Below, in pieces: positions 8,477 to 19,200 of a stretch of DNA of 64,000 bases. This DNA comes from Halolamina litorea (GTDB lineage: Archaea; Halobacteriota; Halobacteria; Halobacteriales; Haloferacaceae), in contig NZ_JANHGR010000001.1 in NCBI RefSeq assembly GCF_026616205.1, forward strand, positions 1,488,001 through 1,552,000. The letters run 5' to 3'. The position numbers and the translations under genes were made by a program. Position 1 is the stretch's first letter. Each line of letters opens with the position of its first letter. Under the pieces are notes generated by a model. That model saw nothing but the letters and a program-made list of their open reading frames with translations, was not told the origin of the DNA and ran no database searches.

Positions 8477-9091
8477 GTGGATATCTCGCCATCAATCGAC
8501 CGACTGGAACGTCGATTCGTAGAGCGACCGGCAAACTATCTCGTAGAGGCTGAGCTCACTTTCGAGCTGAAGGAGATTCTCAACGACCAACTCCAGCCAG
8601 CACGTCTCTCCGGAACTCACGATTCAGGCGGTTCCCGCGGAGACATACCGAACCATTCTGAGTACGCTGACGCAGTCATCTCCACAGAGAGTATCGACCG
8701 AGCCCACTGTGAAGTGAGCGGGACGAACTTCGGGCTCGGAAGCAGCCAAATGAAGCTTGACCTCGTACTCTTCGACGAAGAGGTCCACCTGTCCCTCGAA
8801 GGAGGGAGCAAGAAGTTCCGGGCCGAAGACCTCGTGACAGCTGTCGAAGTAAAGTTCATCAAGAACGCCAAGTACCTCCGAGAAGACTCCAAGCGGTTCA
8901 ATCTCATTGCGGACGATATCGACCGGTTAGCCGGTCTCCCTGACTACGTCGACACTTACTGCCTCGCCTTTGGAAACTTCGACCTCACACGTCGGCCGGA
9001 TACCGAGGAAGCTCTCACGAGCCTGCAGCAGAGGGGAGAGGGCGTCGAAGTGCGCCACACCCATCCGCGGAGTAGTGAGGGGTCGAACTAA
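8477..9091 (+). CDS. PD-(D/E)XK-like nuclease-family protein
   Basis: 204 residues starting at GTG. After an N-terminal helical region, residues about 90-130 show the pattern of a PD-(D/E)XK nuclease core: KLDLVLFDEE supplies the metal-binding Asp and VTAVEVKFIKN supplies the E-x-K strand. The remainder (IADDIDRLAGLPDYVDTYCLAFG) fits the following helix and strand. Enzymes of this fold cut DNA or RNA; some are inactive relatives. Its last four bases overlap the 3' end of the convergent PLD-SNF2 helicase gene, so it may belong functionally to that defence operon despite lying on the opposite strand. The fold assignment is by motif only. Confidence 0.6.
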   Translation: MDISPSIDRLERRFVERPANYLVEAELTFELKEILNDQLQPARLSGTHDSGGSRGDIPNHSEYADAVISTESIDRAHCEVSGTNFGLGSSQMKLDLVLFDEEVHLSLEGGSKKFRAEDLVTAVEVKFIKNAKYLREDSKRFNLIADDIDRLAGLPDYVDTYCLAFGNFDLTRRPDTEEALTSLQQRGEGVEVRHTHPRSSEGSN

Positions 9092-12000
9092 CTGTCGTAT
9101 CGGCGTAACCAGTCGGTTACCTCTCTTCGGCCGACCGATTCGTCGGGGAGCGGAACGTCGAGAGTCAGTCGACGCTGGGTTTCCGTTGCGTACGTCGCAA
9201 CATCAGCCTCTGAGACGGCAGACGGCTCCGTCCAAACACGCGGACCGGCTTCCCCGACTTTCCCAGCCACACGGGTCACTTCGTCCTCAATAGTCTCGCC
9301 CAGCTCGTCGATGAGGACGTTCAACAGATGGTCGAACAGTTCGTGCTGGGGAAGGGGAATGACGACCGAAGGGTACCACTCCAAGACCTCGGGGTCGAAG
9401 GAGACAAGCACCTCGTCGTCATCGGCGTACATCGACTGTACCGTGTCCTCCGGCGGGTCCGAAGATATCGGCGGGTCAGCGTTCTCAGGGATAGCCAGCC
9501 GGTAGAGCTTCTGGTAGGGGGCGTCCTCATCTTCGGTTAGCTGCCGGTCGAGCATTTCGAACGTCCAGCCCTCGTTCCGGAGAACCTGACTCTGCGTGAA
9601 GAGCCGCTTCACGACCTCCGAGTCGATGAGTGGGTCGAACGGCCGGTTCGGATAGCCAATCTCGCCAACGTCAGGGTGGGACTCGGCCCAGCCGTAGAGC
9701 TTGGCCTCTTCGATGATGTCCTCGGGCTGAATCTCGTCGAGGTCCTGTACCAACCCAACCTGCTTGGACTTCTGTTCGGCCTCCTTCGACTGTGCCTGCG
9801 CGCTGTCTGCGATGTCGGAACCGGACTTCGTCGATTCACCCATCGCGACACTCTCAACCTCTCCCTCAAGACCATCGAGAATCGGTCGGAGTGGACCCAC
9901 GGCCTGCTCGAAGAGGTTGATTCGCTCACCCAGTCGCTCGTAGATGTCCTCCTCGACAGTGTCGTCGTAGATGTAGTTCCAGACGAGCACCTTCTCGTTC
10001 CGCTGGCCGATTCTGTCGATACGTCCGATTCGCTGCTCCACGACCTGCGGGTTCCATGGCATATCGTAGTTAATCATCGCGTCGCAGGTCTGGAGATTCA
10101 GTCCTTCGCTGGCGGAGTCCGTACAGACGAGGACGGAGAGGTCGCCGTCGGGGTCCGTGAACTCACGCTTGACGCGCTCTTTGCTCACGTTCTGCCACTC
10201 CCCATCGTCGGCGTCGAAGACCTCCCCACCGTCCCCGGAGTACGTGCCCACGTCGTTGTGGCTGACTTGGACTTTCTCCTTGATGGCGTCGAGCGTGTCT
10301 TTGTACTGGGTGAAGATGATGACCGTGTCACGGGCAAGGGCACTGAGTTCCGACAGGTCCTGCATCAACTGCTCCAGCTTGGGGTCCTCCGGCACGTCGT
10401 ACAGCTGTGAGATGAACTCCTCCAGTTCACTCAGTTCGAACTCCCGAACACGCTCCCCATCGGAACTGTTCGCACCGATTTGGTCCACACGAAGCCCGTA
10501 CTCACGCCGGAGCACTTCCTCCCGCTCGGAGATGGCCCCAGTCTGGAGGTCGCTTTCGGAGACCTCGGAAGCGTCGTTCAGCCCGCTACGGAGATTCTCG
10601 CGTCGACGTTTGAGGGACTGCTCGATTGCGTGGAGACTGGAGGTCAGACGCTGCCGATAGGTCGTCATCACAAAGCCGATGGCTGTCTTCTCCTTCCCCT
10701 CCAGCAGCTTCTTCGACTGGTCGTACACGTCGCTGATGTAGCTCTCTACTCGGTCGTAGAGCGGCTCCGCGTCCCCGAGGTCGACGGACCGAGTCTCGAT
10801 ATCCCTCCGGGGAATGTTCTCGTTGAGGAGCCCCGCACGCTTGCACATACGGAGAGTCTGACGCGTGTTGCGGAACACGCGGGACTTCACCGGTGTGGTC
10901 TCCTCACCGATATCGAGGAGGAAGCGCAGGCTCTCGACGGAGAGCTCCGAGAACTTGTCCTCCCATCCGCGGGTTCCGAGCTTCCCGATACCGAGAACCC
11001 GCTTGAGCCGTCTTCGTTCGCTCAGGGAGAACCCTTCGTCGTCGACGCGCTCCTCGACCCATCGGGCTACGTCGTCGTGAGACTGTACGAAGGACTGAAT
11101 CATCCCTGCCCACGTCTGCAGATGTGTGATGCCCTCGTAGGGCTCGTAGTTCCACTTCGACGCGAGGTCTGGAAGAATCTCTTCGACGGTCAGTCTGTCC
11201 GCGGCGCCGATGTCGTCGAGCGCCTCGGCGAGCTCCTGCTGCATCTCGAAGTACGTATCGAACGACTCGCGCTCGTTCCAGCCCTCCGGAAGGTCGCACA
11301 CTCTGAGGAGGTCGAACAGCTCGGTGATTTCGAGCTGCATCGGCGTCGCCGTCAGGACGTAGCTGCAGGCCGTATCGTTCTGGAGCTCCGTGAGCAGGTC
11401 GTAGAGGTTCGTCCCCTCGCGACCGTGGTGAGCTTCGTCGACGAGCGTCAGGTCCCACTCGAACTGGTCCTTCGGTGGGTGGCCGGGATGCTCCTCCTGC
11501 CAGTGGACGGAAGGTGAGAACATCCCCATGTTCCCCGTCCGTCGGGCCGTGTGCCACGAGGCGAGGACGACCGTCGGCTCGTCCCGGTCGTCGACGAACT
11601 CGCCGATGTGCGAGTCGTCCCACGCGTCGAGAGTCTCGTACTCCGAGAGGGAGTGCTCGACGCCGTAGGCGTCCCGCAGGACGCGCTGTGCGCCGCTGTA
11701 CTCGTAGGAGTAGGCGTTGATGTTGAACTTCTCCAGCAGCTCCTCCTGCCACTGTGGCTGGACTGTCGCCGGGACGAGCAGCAGGGCGTCACTCACCTCG
11801 CCGATGGTGAGGAGTCGAGAGATGGTCAGCCCGGCCTCGATAGTCTTCCCGAGCCCGACCTCGTCACAGAACAGGAGGCTCTCGGGATAGATGCTCGCCG
11901 CGGTGTCGGCAATGACGCGCTGGTGGGGCCACGGCTCAATCGAACTGATGTCCTCGGCCATGTGCATCGCGCCGGGGAGTAGCCCGTGTTCATCGGCGAT

Positions 12001-12711
12001 ACGGGTGACCGTCGCCTCAGAGGCCGGCGGCTCGCTCGACTTCTTCAGGCGTTCGACGTGCTCTTCGACCTCGTCGTCGGATTCGGGCTGCCAGTCGAGG
12101 ATGTCCTCCTCGATAGCGTCGTCGATGGCCGTAACCTCAACATCTTCGTGCTCCTCGTTCCAGAGTCGCTCGAAGGTAGCAACGTCTTCCTTGACGTACT
12201 CGTTCTCGACTTCATCCCACGAGCGGTGGACTTTGAACCGCTCGTAGTTCCGGTACCACGCGTTGTACGTCTCGTTGATGCTCCCCTCGAACGTGATTCG
12301 GTTCCCGTCGGCGTCGGTCGCGATGCCGAGCTTCGGGTGGAAGATGCCCGAGTCTGAGTTGTTCCGCGGCTCGCCGATTTTGAGCTGCAGCCGCCCCTCG
12401 TCCATCATCTGGGCGATGAGCGCGAGCCGTGACTCCCCTTCCTCCGAGAGCGGGACGTCGTCGGTGAGGACGGGTTTGTTCTCTCGGCTCAGCTGCTTCG
12501 AGGCGATGATACGGATTTCCCCGTCGGATTCGAACGCGGACTCGATGCCCTGCAGTGCATCGGCGAGATTCTGGAGACTCAGATAGCCGGCGAGGCGGTC
12601 GTACTGGACTGCCTCAGAGAGCATCGGTCGGTAGAACGACCCGACAAGCGTGTGTGTTCCCCCGAAGTCGCTCTCATACACACGATTCCAGTTACATTCA
12701 CGGAGGGTCAT
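9088..12711 (-). CDS. PLD-domain SNF2-family helicase (anti-phage type)
   Basis: 1207 residues. The N-terminal domain (about 20-165) is phospholipase-D-like: FHPKLG gives the H-x-K pair (H125, K127), followed by EGSINETYNAW with the usual G-S-x-N. Residues about 255-700 form a SNF2 ATPase: CDEVGLGKT (Walker A, 282-290), VDEAHHG (DEAH box, 424-430), TATPMQ. The second RecA domain (about 770-930) has TDSASEGLNLQ and the arginine-finger motif QRIGRIDRIGQ. PLD plus SNF2 is the architecture of helicases in methylation-linked defence systems (compare BrxHII and DrmD) and could translocate on and cut DNA. It is the last gene of a four-gene operon, 5 bases after the methylase. Architecture is well supported; the biological role is inferred. 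Confidence 0.9.
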   Translation of the reverse strand: MTLRECNWNRVYESDFGGTHTLVGSFYRPMLSEAVQYDRLAGYLSLQNLADALQGIESAFESDGEIRIIASKQLSRENKPVLTDDVPLSEEGESRLALIAQMMDEGRLQLKIGEPRNNSDSGIFHPKLGIATDADGNRITFEGSINETYNAWYRNYERFKVHRSWDEVENEYVKEDVATFERLWNEEHEDVEVTAIDDAIEEDILDWQPESDDEVEEHVERLKKSSEPPASEATVTRIADEHGLLPGAMHMAEDISSIEPWPHQRVIADTAASIYPESLLFCDEVGLGKTIEAGLTISRLLTIGEVSDALLLVPATVQPQWQEELLEKFNINAYSYEYSGAQRVLRDAYGVEHSLSEYETLDAWDDSHIGEFVDDRDEPTVVLASWHTARRTGNMGMFSPSVHWQEEHPGHPPKDQFEWDLTLVDEAHHGREGTNLYDLLTELQNDTACSYVLTATPMQLEITELFDLLRVCDLPEGWNERESFDTYFEMQQELAEALDDIGAADRLTVEEILPDLASKWNYEPYEGITHLQTWAGMIQSFVQSHDDVARWVEERVDDEGFSLSERRRLKRVLGIGKLGTRGWEDKFSELSVESLRFLLDIGEETTPVKSRVFRNTRQTLRMCKRAGLLNENIPRRDIETRSVDLGDAEPLYDRVESYISDVYDQSKKLLEGKEKTAIGFVMTTYRQRLTSSLHAIEQSLKRRRENLRSGLNDASEVSESDLQTGAISEREEVLRREYGLRVDQIGANSSDGERVREFELSELEEFISQLYDVPEDPKLEQLMQDLSELSALARDTVIIFTQYKDTLDAIKEKVQVSHNDVGTYSGDGGEVFDADDGEWQNVSKERVKREFTDPDGDLSVLVCTDSASEGLNLQTCDAMINYDMPWNPQVVEQRIGRIDRIGQRNEKVLVWNYIYDDTVEEDIYERLGERINLFEQAVGPLRPILDGLEGEVESVAMGESTKSGSDIADSAQAQSKEAEQKSKQVGLVQDLDEIQPEDIIEEAKLYGWAESHPDVGEIGYPNRPFDPLIDSEVVKRLFTQSQVLRNEGWTFEMLDRQLTEDEDAPYQKLYRLAIPENADPPISSDPPEDTVQSMYADDDEVLVSFDPEVLEWYPSVVIPLPQHELFDHLLNVLIDELGETIEDEVTRVAGKVGEAGPRVWTEPSAVSEADVATYATETQRRLTLDVPLPDESVGRREVTDWLRRYDS

Positions 12712-12716
12712 TAAAT

Positions 12717-15563
12717 TCAGAAATCTTGGAGCGTTGTTCTACTCTGTTCCTCTTCGTCACTGTCGCTCAGAAAGCCAACATCAATATCTAACAGCTCACC
12801 AGTCTCTCCAGAAGCCAGATTCACCAATAGCTCATAATCGTCATGCTCGTTGGGAAGAACCTGAATTAAGGTCTTGACTGTCCTCCTAAATGAAGAGTCG
12901 TTCTGGAGGTCTCTGTCTTTCAGCCAATTCCACGTGAAGTCACTTCCTTTTGTTTTCAATACGTTGAGGGTGGCGTGAACAGCATCGATATTATGGTTGA
13001 ACGCTTCGTCTCGGGGGTCAATTGGGTAGCCCCGTTTCCGGCGCTTCTCGCCAGCTTCAAGCGCAGTGTAATCTCTCACACGGTACTCCTGTCCTTTCAA
13101 CAATAGCTGGTCCCGACTTTTACCCCAAATCTTGGTGTCCTGTTTTATATCGTCGATTTGAACCCCGACCCCCAGACCCAATTGTCGAGCCTCGTCGTAC
13201 GGGATGCTCTCGGCCTCATAAACCAGCCACGAAAGGATATACCACTTTGAGAGAGCGTCAACATTATCCAAGTTGTCACTGAGCTCTCGTTCGATTAATT
13301 CCTCCGTCACCGATTTCCTAGCCTCCTCCAATGCCTGCTTAGGCCGAACAGGATTGTCGTGTTTATCAAGAACGGGATATGCTTCTGTGAAAACTCGTAG
13401 AGTGGGTCCGAAGGCGCCAATTATCACGTCGGTTTTCGTAAGGTTCAGTCCCGAATCAAGCAGCTCTGCAGCCTTATCACGTGCGGCCTGTTGCGTTTGA
13501 CTACGAATATCACTCCATAGAGTGGGCGTCGACTTCCCGTTCTCTGGCTCAGTCGGTTTACGGCAGGTTAGCAAGAGGGAGGAGTCAGCGGACGACTGCC
13601 CCTGAACCCCAATTCGACTCGGGCTCTCACTGGATATGGTATGTGTCGCTGTGATTGTGAAACCGGAGTCCATTATCGACATTGTGAGCGAATCCCAAGC
13701 TCCGATTTCCTTATCTGTGAAGTAGATAGTGATGACACCACCGGGCTCCAGTACCCGATAGGCTTCAGAGAAAATACTCCGCATCTTGTCTTCGTATCGT
13801 TGACGGGCAGACGTTTCCTCAGCGCTGCTTTGTTCGTCATCCAGTGCGGGGTTCTCTACTGCTTCGTCTTGCTTGTTCGTTTCAGACTGGGAGAATTTAC
13901 CCGGGAAGATATCGTTCAGGTACTGCCGCTGCCACACGTAGAAAGCGTCCGATATCTCTGAGTAGATGATGTTATCGCCATACGGTGGGTCAATAACTAC
14001 CGCCTGTATCGAGTCGGAATCCAGTGGGAGGTCACCGGCATCGCCCTGATGTAACTGAACGTCATTTCGGTCACCACGGACCGACTCCGGGTAGTATTCC
14101 ACCACCCTCTCGTAATACTGTAGAACGTTCTCCGTCCAGCTCTGGTACGATTTCCCCCCCGCGAGCATATTACTCTCTCCAAATGTCCACTGGAATGAGA
14201 AATTATTGTTGCCCAGCATATTATCAACAAAGCCGAATTGAGTTCGGATAGGAGCTAGGCGTGAGTTATGATTGATTTGGCGTGAGCCGATGAGGGTCAA
14301 TAAGACTAGTACGGCTTCAGCAGTCTCATCGTCATACTTGGATTTGATATCCTCTTCAACTTCTTTGAATGCATCTAGGTATGCAACATGGGAGAGGAGC
14401 TGGCGCGATGTGAAAAGGTCGCGCCACTGTGTAATGCCATAGGGGCCTGCTCTGTCATAGTAGCCAATATATCGGTCGTCACGAAGGAAGGTGCTTAGTC
14501 GAAGGTCGTTATCCACCTGACTTTCAGAGGCTTCTATTGCTTTGGCATCTTCCTCTGTCGGAGAATGATATTTCGTGCCATTCACCTTATCAACGTATTT
14601 AATCCCACATACCTCATACTCGTATTCCCCTGCTTGGAAGCGTTCAACGACTGAATCACGTTCAGTGACGACACCGCAATGAGGGCATTCAGCATCACCT
14701 CCCGAGATATTTCCGTTGTCCGGGTCAAATGAGGATTCGTCCGACGCCTCTACAATACGGTAGGATGGTTCTCCGGACTCATAGACTGGTTTAATTGCGA
14801 TATCTTTGTTCTTGTCGAACCACCATCGATTCGCGAGGGGGAAACGGCTGCCACAACTTGGACAAGAGATACTGTACGTCCTAAAGTAGTAACTCGCCTC
14901 TACACCGTTCTTCGTGGGGAAGAACTCGGAGATGTTCTCGTGAACGATATCATCGATTTTCCCAGCCCACTCTTTCACTTCTGATTCCAGACTTCCGATG
15001 TTCCGTGCGTATTCTAGAATGACTTTGTTCAACAACCAAGCAACAGGGTTGAGCTCATTGGAGACTGTTGGGAACCCATATCGAGCAGATTCAAATGGGA
15101 TGGTTCCTCCTCCCGCAGTCGGGTCGAGAACTGTGGGCAAATCCCCGTCCCAGTGATTCCGCAATTTATCATGCAAATCTGAAAGCTCGGACTCAGACGG
15201 GGTACGCCGGTGAGGATACTCGTATCCGAAATGTTCCTCAACAGAACCGTCACGCGAATCCTTAGTTGCTTCTTTACGAATAACGTAGTCTTCAATATCT
15301 CCTTCAATATCGGCCTTCGGCCCCACACACATCAATTTGAGAAGTTCGTTATTCGAGGTATCTGGCGGAAGAACTGATGCAAGAACAGCGAGCCGGGTGG
15401 TTGTGGTAGGCCTGCGAGCGAACCATTTGAAAATCCGCCGATGCGGAGACATGGAGTCGCTATATGACTCTTTGATACTTTCGATACCTGTGGCAGTCGA
15501 AGGGAGAGGACCTTCGATTTTCAACGGCTTGGGGGTCTTATCGGAATCCTCGTTCTGAGTCAT
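12717..15563 (-). CDS. DUF1156-containing adenine-specific DNA methylase
   Basis: 948 residues. The N-terminus (about 20-85) carries the DUF1156 signature around KESYSDSMSPHRRIFKWFARRP. Residues 147-155 (DPTAGGGTI) are the AdoMet-binding motif I, and DPPYGDN near residue 525 is catalytic motif IV, both typical of N6-adenine methylases. Two zinc-ribbon pairs (CPSCGSRF and CPHCGVV) lie between them. The family is COG1743-like and includes PglXI of type 3 BREX. In such systems methylation marks host DNA as self. The gene starts 6 bases after the 210-residue component and ends 5 bases before the PLD-SNF2 gene, so expression is coupled. The methylated site cannot be read from the sequence. Confidence 0.92.
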   Translation of the reverse strand: MTQNEDSDKTPKPLKIEGPLPSTATGIESIKESYSDSMSPHRRIFKWFARRPTTTTRLAVLASVLPPDTSNNELLKLMCVGPKADIEGDIEDYVIRKEATKDSRDGSVEEHFGYEYPHRRTPSESELSDLHDKLRNHWDGDLPTVLDPTAGGGTIPFESARYGFPTVSNELNPVAWLLNKVILEYARNIGSLESEVKEWAGKIDDIVHENISEFFPTKNGVEASYYFRTYSISCPSCGSRFPLANRWWFDKNKDIAIKPVYESGEPSYRIVEASDESSFDPDNGNISGGDAECPHCGVVTERDSVVERFQAGEYEYEVCGIKYVDKVNGTKYHSPTEEDAKAIEASESQVDNDLRLSTFLRDDRYIGYYDRAGPYGITQWRDLFTSRQLLSHVAYLDAFKEVEEDIKSKYDDETAEAVLVLLTLIGSRQINHNSRLAPIRTQFGFVDNMLGNNNFSFQWTFGESNMLAGGKSYQSWTENVLQYYERVVEYYPESVRGDRNDVQLHQGDAGDLPLDSDSIQAVVIDPPYGDNIIYSEISDAFYVWQRQYLNDIFPGKFSQSETNKQDEAVENPALDDEQSSAEETSARQRYEDKMRSIFSEAYRVLEPGGVITIYFTDKEIGAWDSLTMSIMDSGFTITATHTISSESPSRIGVQGQSSADSSLLLTCRKPTEPENGKSTPTLWSDIRSQTQQAARDKAAELLDSGLNLTKTDVIIGAFGPTLRVFTEAYPVLDKHDNPVRPKQALEEARKSVTEELIERELSDNLDNVDALSKWYILSWLVYEAESIPYDEARQLGLGVGVQIDDIKQDTKIWGKSRDQLLLKGQEYRVRDYTALEAGEKRRKRGYPIDPRDEAFNHNIDAVHATLNVLKTKGSDFTWNWLKDRDLQNDSSFRRTVKTLIQVLPNEHDDYELLVNLASGETGELLDIDVGFLSDSDEEEQSRTTLQDF

Positions 15564-15569
15564 AGTGGA

Positions 15570-16202
15570 TTAAACGTGGTCCGCAAGCAGCACTCGCAGC
15601 GCTTTCACTCCGTTCGGACTGGATGGAGACCGGCACTTCGCGTGCCAGTAGTAGCACTCCTCCAAACTCATCCGGGCGATACTGTCCGCGACGGTCGTCA
15701 GCTTCTCGTACTTCTGAAGGCGCTTCATCGCGAGGAACGCGATGGTGAGTCGAACCCCACCACTCTCGGAGAGGACGACCGACCCCTCCCCGCGCATCAC
15801 GAGGTCGGTGTCAATCCCGCTGTCGTTCAGCACGTCGCGGACCAGTCGGTGGACCGCCTGCTGACGGCTATCGGAGAGAGTGGTGATTTTCAGCGCGCAC
15901 CAGTCGTCCCAGTTCCAGTCGTTGGGGGCACGGGCTGACGGTGCGCCGACGCCAGAGAGGTCGAGGACGCCGGTCGAGTCCTCCTCCGCGTCCGGAATCG
16001 CGTCGGTGATGCTGGTCCGCGTGAGCGTTCGGTTGCTGTTCGCTCGGCTGAACCGCTTCTGGCGTCCGTCGGCGAGGTCCTCGGGAATCAGCTCGTAGAG
16101 CGTGAGGCCGGCGTCGTCGCCCAGTCGACGCGTCAAGGCGAACGTCGGCCGACCGCCGTACATGCTGCTGCCGTAGGCGAACGACTCCGCCTCGACACTC
16201 AT
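15570..16202 (-). CDS. Conserved small component of the DUF499/DUF1156 operon (DUF7680/DUF3780-like)
   Basis: 210 residues with no catalytic motif that I recognise. The start reads SFAYGSSMYGGRPTFALTRR, and the end has a conserved-looking segment LEECYYWHAKC followed by VKALRVLLA. Its position between DUF499 and DUF1156 genes matches a small protein family (DUF3780, or the haloarchaeal DUF7680) found with these genes; the exact family is from memory and uncertain. Its start overlaps the DUF499 stop by four bases (ATGA type), implying translational coupling and a stoichiometric partner role. It could be a scaffold or regulator of the ATPase or methylase; this is inference. Confidence 0.65.
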   Translation of the reverse strand: MSVEAESFAYGSSMYGGRPTFALTRRLGDDAGLTLYELIPEDLADGRQKRFSRANSNRTLTRTSITDAIPDAEEDSTGVLDLSGVGAPSARAPNDWNWDDWCALKITTLSDSRQQAVHRLVRDVLNDSGIDTDLVMRGEGSVVLSESGGVRLTIAFLAMKRLQKYEKLTTVADSIARMSLEECYYWHAKCRSPSSPNGVKALRVLLADHV

Positions 16203-19200
16203 GCACTCACCTCGCCGCTCTGTTCTGACGCCTCTTTCACGATACCCGAGACCACCAGTTCGAGGTTGTTAATCCCACCGAGGGAATCGAGTGCTTCCTC
16301 CAGCGCGTTGAGGGTGGCCTCGCGGGAGTTGTCCTCCATCGACGCCGCGTCGACCATCAGGACGGCCTCGCCTTCCGAGTCGCCGCCGGCGCTGATGAAG
16401 CTCTCCGGGATGTGGTTCGTGCCGAAGTGGTTCGCGAACTCGTCGACGGAGCCCTCGAAGCCAGCCTCGAAGACGCTGCCCGCGGTGTCCGCACCTTCCG
16501 CGACGTACTCGAACACGATTGAGGTCGCGTCGCCGATACCCTCCAAGTCCTTGAGCTTGTTCGAGATGAACCACGCTCGCTCCCAGACTTGGTCGCCCTC
16601 CAGTTCGATTTCGATGGAGTCGACCTCGACGACGATGTCGCTGCTGGACACGTCGTAGTTGTCCCGAAGGCTCATCTTCCGCTGGTCGATGGCGCTGTTG
16701 ACCTCCGAGAACGCCCCGGTGACAGCTTTCGGAGTATCCGTTCGAGCGTTGAACGAGAGCTCGGACCGCGTGGTCGGTTCACTGATTCCGCCGCCACCGC
16801 CGCCACCACCACCGCCCCCGCCGCCGATATCGTCTTCTTCCTCTTCTTCGCCGTCGTCGTCTTCCTCCTCCTCTACGGGGAAGGTGAGCTCCTGTGCACC
16901 GAGCAGCTTCTCACCATCGCCGTAGACGTGGTGCTCGTCGCTAATCAGGACACTCGACATCGGAAGGGACGTAGACATTTCCTCAGCATCGGCGAGTGTC
17001 TTCTCCCCTTCGGGGGTGCTGACCGTCATAATCTCCGAGCAGTACCCCTGCCTGTCGTCCTCGTCCCAGAAGACGAACGAAGACATGCTGGTCAAGTCCT
17101 CGTCGTCGCCGCCATCCTTCCCGACGGTGATGTCCCGGATGGTCGCGCGGAGCGGTCGCGGGTCGAGCAGAATACGGATGTCCGTTCGCTTGGAGACGAG
17201 CTTCCGGATTTCCAGCGTGGTCATCGAGTCCGGGTCCGACTGCCAGATTCGGGTCCGGAACCACGTCGTCCCCAGTGCGCCCTCGTCCTGCGTGATGAGC
17301 TTGTCGAGGCTTTCGAGGTTCTCGAAGACGATGTCGTGCAGGTCGGAACTGTCGTTGACGGAGTCGATGGTCTCGTTCGACAGGCCGCCGGAGTCGGGGT
17401 AGTAGAGGTGCCGGTAGGACTGCCGGACGGATTCCCCGAGGAGGGCAGACTCCTTCTGGAGACGCTCGTCAAGGTCGTCCCGCTGAGCACTGTTGAGTTC
17501 GGCCTCCCACGCTTCGCCGTTCAGAATCCGCTCCATCGCTTTCACGCGCCGGGCGTGGTTGAGCGCGCCATCCGTTTCCTGCTCGCCGGCGACGAGGAAG
17601 ACGACGTTGTTGCGATAGACACGCTTCTTTTCCGAGCCCGGGGAGTTACCCGTCTTGTTGGCGAGCGTCTGCAGGAGTTCGGGCGGCTCATCGAGGTCGC
17701 CGGTGACGGTCACCGCGTCGAAGCCCATCACACAGAGCCGTACAGTGTCGTACTCATCCGGGACTTCGTACGGTGCCTGTGGGTCGTAGATTGTCTCGAA
17801 GACGCCACCGCCGAGCGCGCCCCGAATCGACTGTTCGAGTCGGTTCCGAGCGACTCCGGCCTCGATTTGCTGTGCCTCGTTCGTGATGAGCTTCGAAATC
17901 TTGGGTTCGCCCTTGAACCGGAGGAGACCGTTCTCCGTCTCGTACAGGAAGAACGCCTCCGTATCGGGGTTCGACCCCGTCTCGTTCAGGTTCTTCAGGG
18001 CGTCGCGGTAGTGGTCGAGTTCGACGCCGGGCTCCAGAATCATCTCCCAGAGCTTCCGGCGGTTCACCCCACGGCCACGATTACCCCCGGATACGATGCT
18101 CTTCCAGAGGATGCTCGTCCCGAGATGGGTCGCTATCGGGGGGTGACCCATCGGCGTCCAGTTCTCGTCCTCGTACTGGCAGGCTGCCTTGCCCTCCCTC
18201 GTGAACACGTCGGACTTGGAGGCTGTCCGGAGGTCTTGGTCGATGTGCTCGAAGAGTTCGATGAGCGTCGACCAGACGTACTCGTCGGACGGGTGCATGT
18301 CGAACGTACGGACGAAGTGACGCTGGTCGTTGGTCCCCTCGTCGTCGTTCCAAATTCGGTGGACTGCTCGTGAGACCAGCTTGAGTGCCCCGCGTGTCCG
18401 CTGGAAGTTCGGTAGCGTGTCTATCTCCTTCCCTAGCAGGTCGATGAGGGTTGGGTGGAACGGGTACGTCCGTTCGAGCTGGTCACGGAACTCTGCCTTC
18501 GTCACCCTGTCCGGGAGCTCGTCTTCGAACCGACGGTAGTAGTTCTGGTACTCCTCGGCGACCTCGGAAGCCACGCTATCGTCGACGGACTCGAATAGAC
18601 GATGGCGGAGGACTGCTGCCACCTCGTCGTCTTCAGTCGGCGTGACGGAGTGCTCCGTACGCTCGGAGATGTCGTCGAGGTCGTCGATGAGCTCCTGAAC
18701 TTCCTGCGCTCGCTCCTCGAACGCGGTGGCGGACACCGAGAGGATGACCGTCACTGCGTCACTGTTCTGGCTGGCACGCATCAGCGACCAGAGGAAGGAG
18801 TTCGTCTGGTCGGCCAGCGTCGACTCTTCGACGCCGACGGCCGCCGCCTGTTCGAAGTATTGCGCGACCTCGTCGATGAGGACCAGCCCCGGGTCGTCAA
18901 GCGTATCGAAGAGGTCGACGATGTCGGACTCACCGGGGGCGATTTGCTCGTCGTCGTACTCGCTGAATTTCGCGTATCCTTCTGCTCCCGCTAGCTGGTA
19001 GGCGAGCTCACCCCACATCGTCTGCGTGTTGGGGGCATTTTCGTCTTCCTTGTTGCACTTGGCGTTGGTCGCGCTGACGTAGCCCCCCTCGAACACGGCA
19101 GTCCGAACAGAGAGGTCGTCTTTGATGCTCTCGAACTCCTCCCGCACCTCTTCGTCGACGATGTACTTATCGAGGTTTTCGACTACTCCCGGGTTCCGAG

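Noticed and set aside
16589-18373. 594-codon frame opposite the DUF499 gene
   Set aside because: Mirror frame of a GC-rich gene; the DUF499 frame has Walker motifs and intact family architecture, while this frame has none.
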